Shown piece after piece: positions 19,652 through 23,286 of a stretch of 23,286 nucleotides of DNA. The position numbers and the translations under genes are program-made. The notes beneath the pieces were generated by a model, which did not search any database, was not told the origin of the DNA, and saw nothing but the letters and a program-made list of their open reading frames with translations. The stretch comes from a virus: positions 1 to 23,286 of IMG/VR virus record IMGVR_UViG_3300014502_000034. One strand, given 5' to 3'. Positions within the stretch are counted from its first letter, which is position 1. The number at the start of each line of letters is the position of its first letter.

Positions 19652-22089
19652 TGGTACAGAAAATTAACAAAGCAAAAGGATTGCCTCAGACCTCTTTTAC
19701 GCAGGGAGAAATATCGCCTGCGCTTTACGGTCGTCTTGATTTTGATGGATACTACCGGGGATTAAAGACTTGCCGGAATATGATCGTATCGAAATACGGG
19801 AGCGTTGATAATCGCCCGGGGACTCATTTTGTCGGAGAGATTAACGATTCAAATTATCTTGCGAGGCTTATACCTTTTCAGTTTAACGCTGAACAGCAGT
19901 ATGTTCTTGAGCTTGGGAATTATTCTTTAAGGATCATTATTGACGGGGCGTATGTCATGGATAATGGGGTTCCTTATCTTGTCACTACGCCGTGGCCATC
20001 GTCTGATATTTCAATTCTTAAATTTACTCAATCCGCGGATATAATCACCATTGAGCATCCTGACTATCCGCCCTATCAGATAAAAAGATACGGAGTAACA
20101 GATTGGCGGATTGAACTTTACGCCAACGTCAACGGACCATTCAGAGATATAAACAGTGACGAAACGATTTTTGTTTATGCGAGCGCGGCCATCGGATCGG
20201 CAACTGTAACAGCCAGCGCAAATATTTTTAAGCCTGATATGGTAGGTCTGCCTTTTTATATTGCCTGTTCAATCAATGATGACACTCCCGCGTGGGAAGT
20301 TGCGAAAGCCAGAACACAGGGCGACGTCGTTATTTACGGGATGAATTATTATCAGGCGTTAAATTCCTCTACGACAGGGACAGTTCCGCCGACGCATACA
20401 GAAGGCGTTAAGATTGACGGTGTAAGCGGCGTGAAATGGCAATATCTACATTCAGGTTTTGGGATTGTTCTAATCACCGGATATGTTGACGGCATGAATG
20501 TCAATGTCGCGGTACAATCAAGACTTCCCGATTCATGCGTTGGAGCGGCGCCTTCTTCTACGGTTAATATTTCTGATATTCAAAATGATGTTTTATGCCA
20601 GGTCACCACGGCCACCCCGCATGGCCTTGTAACAGATCAGGTTGTAACTATAAGCGGTGTCAATGGCATGAATGGAGTAAACGGCCAATGGAAAGTAACC
20701 GTCATTGACACAACCAATTTTATTCTTGATTATTGCCATCCTACCGGTACTTATTCGTCCGGTGGTACAGTTGGCATAACAGCAGGCGCGTCTTACCCTA
20801 CTTATCTCTGGGCTTTGCCGGCGTGGGGCTCAGATCAGGGCTGGCCGGGAACAACGTCTTATTTTCAGAACAGACAGCTTCATGCGCGAACTAACGGACA
20901 ACCGACAACTGTATTCATGAGCCGGTCAAACGGATTCCTTGACTTCGGAGTAAGTGACCCGGTTCTCGATGATGACGCTATAACCTACAGATTGCTTTCA
21001 ACTCAGGTCAACGTCATCAAACATTTTTTGGATCTCCAATATCTTCTTCTTTTGACCACGGGCGGAATATGGATGGTGCAGGGTGGCAGCAACGGAAAAG
21101 AGGTTTTAGTTCCGGGAACGCTTGACCTTAAATGGCAGGGCGAACACGGTGCCAGTGATGTACGGCCTTTGAAAATAAATAACTTCGGTCTGTTTGTCAC
21201 TGAATTAGGAAACGAAGTCCGCTCACTCGGTTACTCATTCGCTGAAAATGCTTTTGTCGGTCAGGACATTACCACCATGAGCCACCATCTTTTAAATTTC
21301 AATACTATAGTTGACTGGACGTATCAGCGTGATCCTTATTCATGCGTGTGGTCAGTCCGTGATGACGGTCTGCTTTTGGGTTGCACTTTCTTTCCGGAGC
21401 AGCAGGTTAATGCCTGGCATTGGCACGATACCCTCGGAGATGTTGAATCAGCTTGTTGCATAACTGAAAACAATCAGAATGTTGTCTATTTAATTGTCAA
21501 AAGAACTATCGGCGGGACGGATAAGCGATACGTCGAAAGAATGGCTCCCAGAAACTTTAACGATCCGGTTGATGCTTTCTTTGTTGATTGCGGATTGACC
21601 TACGACGGTCGAGTCCCGAATTTGCCAGCCTCAATCTTTTATGGGCTTGAGCATCTTGAAGGCGAAACCGTGTCTATCCTTGGCGATGGGATTGTATTTC
21701 CTCAGCAAATAGTACAGGCCGGAAGAATTACCATAGATCAGGACGTTTTGGTTTGTCATATCGGACTGCCCTATACATCTGACTTTGAAACGCTGCCCTT
21801 AGCTTCTATGCGCTCAGACATCAGAGACAAACAGAAACTTATCAGCGTTGTTTCCATGATAGTTGATAGATCATCTGGTTTTGAAATCGGTAACGATGTT
21901 GACCATTTAAAACCGTATAAAACACGGCGGACTGAGAACTACGATTACCCGGACGCTCTTATCAGCGAAATGATTGATATATCCACTCCGGCAACATGGG
22001 ATAAATCGGGAAGCATATGCGTGAGGCAGACTAAACCGTTACCTCTGTCAATATTGGCGGTAATTCCACAGGTTCAAATGGGTAGTTAA
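19651..22089 (+). CDS. Tail tubular protein B / tail hub (T7 gp12-like) with carbohydrate-binding insertions
   Basis: An 812-residue protein starting in a TAATG overlap with AGAAGG upstream. N-terminus LPQTSFTQGEISPALYGRLDFDGYYRGLKTCRNMIVSKYGSVDNRPGTHFV is the podovirus tail tube B hallmark; RNQxxxARTNGQPTTVFMSRSN and the C-terminal part follow. Around residues 210-270 (WEVAKARTQGDVVIYGMNYYQAL ... VKWQYL) lies a CBM5/12-like chitin-binding pattern. At about 305-375 (TATPHGLVTDQVVTISGVNGMNGVNGQWKVTV) lies an FCCH-like domain seen in phage tail proteins. It builds the tail tube and may help bind the cell surface. It is 4 bp from the next gene. Confidence 0.87.
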   Translation: MVQKINKAKGLPQTSFTQGEISPALYGRLDFDGYYRGLKTCRNMIVSKYGSVDNRPGTHFVGEINDSNYLARLIPFQFNAEQQYVLELGNYSLRIIIDGAYVMDNGVPYLVTTPWPSSDISILKFTQSADIITIEHPDYPPYQIKRYGVTDWRIELYANVNGPFRDINSDETIFVYASAAIGSATVTASANIFKPDMVGLPFYIACSINDDTPAWEVAKARTQGDVVIYGMNYYQALNSSTTGTVPPTHTEGVKIDGVSGVKWQYLHSGFGIVLITGYVDGMNVNVAVQSRLPDSCVGAAPSSTVNISDIQNDVLCQVTTATPHGLVTDQVVTISGVNGMNGVNGQWKVTVIDTTNFILDYCHPTGTYSSGGTVGITAGASYPTYLWALPAWGSDQGWPGTTSYFQNRQLHARTNGQPTTVFMSRSNGFLDFGVSDPVLDDDAITYRLLSTQVNVIKHFLDLQYLLLLTTGGIWMVQGGSNGKEVLVPGTLDLKWQGEHGASDVRPLKINNFGLFVTELGNEVRSLGYSFAENAFVGQDITTMSHHLLNFNTIVDWTYQRDPYSCVWSVRDDGLLLGCTFFPEQQVNAWHWHDTLGDVESACCITENNQNVVYLIVKRTIGGTDKRYVERMAPRNFNDPVDAFFVDCGLTYDGRVPNLPASIFYGLEHLEGETVSILGDGIVFPQQIVQAGRITIDQDVLVCHIGLPYTSDFETLPLASMRSDIRDKQKLISVVSMIVDRSSGFEIGNDVDHLKPYKTRRTENYDYPDALISEMIDISTPATWDKSGSICVRQTKPLPLSILAVIPQVQMGS

Positions 22090-22091
22090 TA

Positions 22092-22556
22092 ATGAAAGTC
22101 GAAATAGTCGAAGCAAAACCTGAACATATTCCTTATCTTGCTGAGAACATGAGAGAGGCGGATAAAAATGAGATTTGGGACATGGCTTTGCTTAAACCTT
22201 ACGAAGCTCTTGAAAAGTCGCTGAAAATTTCAGTCATGGCAAAGACAGGGCTTTTGGATGGCCTGCCGGTCTGCATGTTTGGCGTCGCTGATTCGTCCAT
22301 GCTGTTCGATGAAGGCCGTCCCTGGCTCTTAGGCACGGATGATATTGAAAAGTGCGCTATAGCCTTCTTACGAAGAAACAAGCCGGAAATTAAGGCCATG
22401 CTGGACTGTTTCAATCTGCTCGAAAACTATGTCTCAGTTGATAACAAGCGCAGTATTGAATGGCTGAAATGGTTAGGATTTAATTTTGACGATAAACCTC
22501 TTACGATAGGATTAAGAGGTCAAAAATTCATAAGATTCTGGATGGTGAATGAATGA
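22092..22556 (+). CDS. DUF2833 / T7 gp13-like acyltransferase-fold protein
   Basis: A 154-residue protein: MKVEIVEAKPEHIPYLAENMREADKNEIW, GLPVCMFGVADSSMLFDEGRPWLLGTDDIEK and NYVSVDNKRSIEWLKWLGF are characteristic of the phage DUF2833 family, related in fold to GNAT acetyltransferases and to T7 gp13, an internal virion protein or assembly factor. It sits where gp13 lies in T7-like genomes, after tail tube B. Catalysis is doubtful, as the usual GNAT acetyl-CoA loop is not clear. It overlaps the next gene by ATGA. Confidence 0.82.
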   Translation: MKVEIVEAKPEHIPYLAENMREADKNEIWDMALLKPYEALEKSLKISVMAKTGLLDGLPVCMFGVADSSMLFDEGRPWLLGTDDIEKCAIAFLRRNKPEIKAMLDCFNLLENYVSVDNKRSIEWLKWLGFNFDDKPLTIGLRGQKFIRFWMVNE

Positions 22557-23286
22557 GTTACATCAACACTCCGCAGGGTAAAATATTTGTCGGCAGAAAA
22601 GAACCTGAAGCACCGCAAGTCGATTTATCTAAAAAGTCCGTTCTGGTCATTGATACCCCGGACGGTATAGCCATTGAACACGCAGTCAGATTAGCCAGAG
22701 ATTTCGGGAAAGTCTGGTATGTCAATTATTGCGTTGATAGTTTTCCTTCTTTCTTGAAACACGCCACGGGAATAGGAATGGAAGGCGTTGAAAAAGTATG
22801 GAAAGTTCAACCCTATGCGGAGCAGGCAGACATGATTTGCTTCTTTGATGTTGGCTTCGGCGCGGAAATCGAATACTGGCGGCGGCAGGGCAAACCTGTT
22901 TTCGGCGGCGGCGCTGGAGAATATCTTGAAGAAGACAGAGGCCGGGCAAGGGAACTTCAAAAAACGATCGGATTGCCGACACAAAAAACCGAACCTATTA
23001 AGGGAGTTACCGCGTTAGAAAAATACATCAAGGAAAACAAGGACGTTTGGGTAAAGATCAATATTTATCGCGGTGATATTAAATCCTTCTACGCGAAAGA
23101 TTATGATTCAGTTGCTTTGAAATTTGATGAAATCCGGGCGGCTTTCGGTCCTTCAAAAGAGGACATTGACTTTCTGGTCGAAGAAAATATTCACGATGCA
23201 GTTGAAACAGGTTTTGATAGTTTCTTTAACGGGACTGACTTTCTAAGGCCGATCATGTGGGGAATTGAGGCCGATCATGCTTATCT
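22553..23286 (+). CDS. ATP-grasp ligase-like protein, partial (3' end outside window)
   Basis: Starts at ATG 22553 (ATGA overlap) and stays open to the window end (244 codons). After a Rossmann-like SVLVIDTPDGIAIEHAVRLARDFGKVWYVNY, residues about 117-150 (KPVFGGGAGEYLEEDRGRARELQKTIGLPT) and VKINIYRGDIKSFYAKDY fit the PurD/ATP-grasp-like proteins found in tailed phages, which join an amine or thiol to a carboxylate using ATP. The GFDSFFNG segment near the end is the usual continuation of such phage proteins. No other purine-synthesis gene is present, so the product is probably a modification enzyme. The substrate is unknown. Confidence 0.7.
   Translation, partial: MSYINTPQGKIFVGRKEPEAPQVDLSKKSVLVIDTPDGIAIEHAVRLARDFGKVWYVNYCVDSFPSFLKHATGIGMEGVEKVWKVQPYAEQADMICFFDVGFGAEIEYWRRQGKPVFGGGAGEYLEEDRGRARELQKTIGLPTQKTEPIKGVTALEKYIKENKDVWVKINIYRGDIKSFYAKDYDSVALKFDEIRAAFGPSKEDIDFLVEENIHDAVETGFDSFFNGTDFLRPIMWGIEADHAY

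Noticed and set aside
22691-22984. Minus-strand frames near the right end
   Set aside because: They are antisense to the ATP-grasp gene, which has family motifs and start coupling.

Overview
The window is a stretch of a tailed double-stranded DNA phage or prophage genome with podovirus-type structural genes. The terminase pair (P22 gp3-like small subunit, ATPase-nuclease large subunit), T7 gp8-type head-to-tail connector, Bbp19-like protein, scaffold, capsid, Bbp16-like protein, T7 gp11/gp12-like tail tube proteins and DUF2833 protein follow the order seen in BPP-1-like and T7-like phages. That suggests a Gram-negative host, but nothing here names it. The genome is probably from an uncultivated phage. 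The left third is visibly AT-rich and the virion genes are more balanced.

Layout. Positions 1-357 (minus strand) hold the start of a protein made almost entirely of an 8-residue repeat, running off the left edge. A divergent control region (361-541) separates it from a small XRE repressor-like gene, and every other gene is on the plus strand. From 734 to about 2640 lies an accessory block: two small cysteine-rich proteins, a DNA methyltransferase and an HNH endonuclease. The methyltransferase-HNH pair is flanked by two related imperfect hairpins that look like integron attC sites. From 2645 to 5536 is a nucleotide-metabolism and nuclease block: HNH-like protein, PAPS-reductase-family PP-loop protein, truncated YopX-like fragment, zinc-binding protein, DUF1064 protein, HD phosphohydrolase, and a zinc-ribbon gene broken by an in-frame TAA inside its second CxxC. 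From 5800 to 7635 is a putative replication module: helically phased GAAAC repeats just upstream of a RecA/DnaB-type ATPase, then three small proteins. A glycosyltransferase-methyltransferase fusion (7638-8846) and a small HTH protein (8856-9038) close the early part.

The late operon starts near 9142. Three ATTGCC repeats at 10-bp spacing and a hairpin covering the small-terminase ribosome binding site precede it. The large terminase carries a 361-residue intein with a LAGLIDADG endonuclease, placed inside the Walker A loop. Its residues fit the class 3 (Trp-Cys-Thr) splicing mechanism. The morphogenesis genes follow in tight, often overlapping order. Two sugar-transfer-type genes (16783-18811) sit between capsid and tail genes, and the window ends inside an ATP-grasp ligase.

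The most unusual points are the attC-like pair around a methyltransferase-endonuclease cassette, the class 3 intein in the packaging ATPase, the repeat gene with no synonymous variation, the stop-interrupted zinc ribbon, and a glycosyltransferase with no standard start codon that lies in the -1 frame of an A AAA AAG slippery site.
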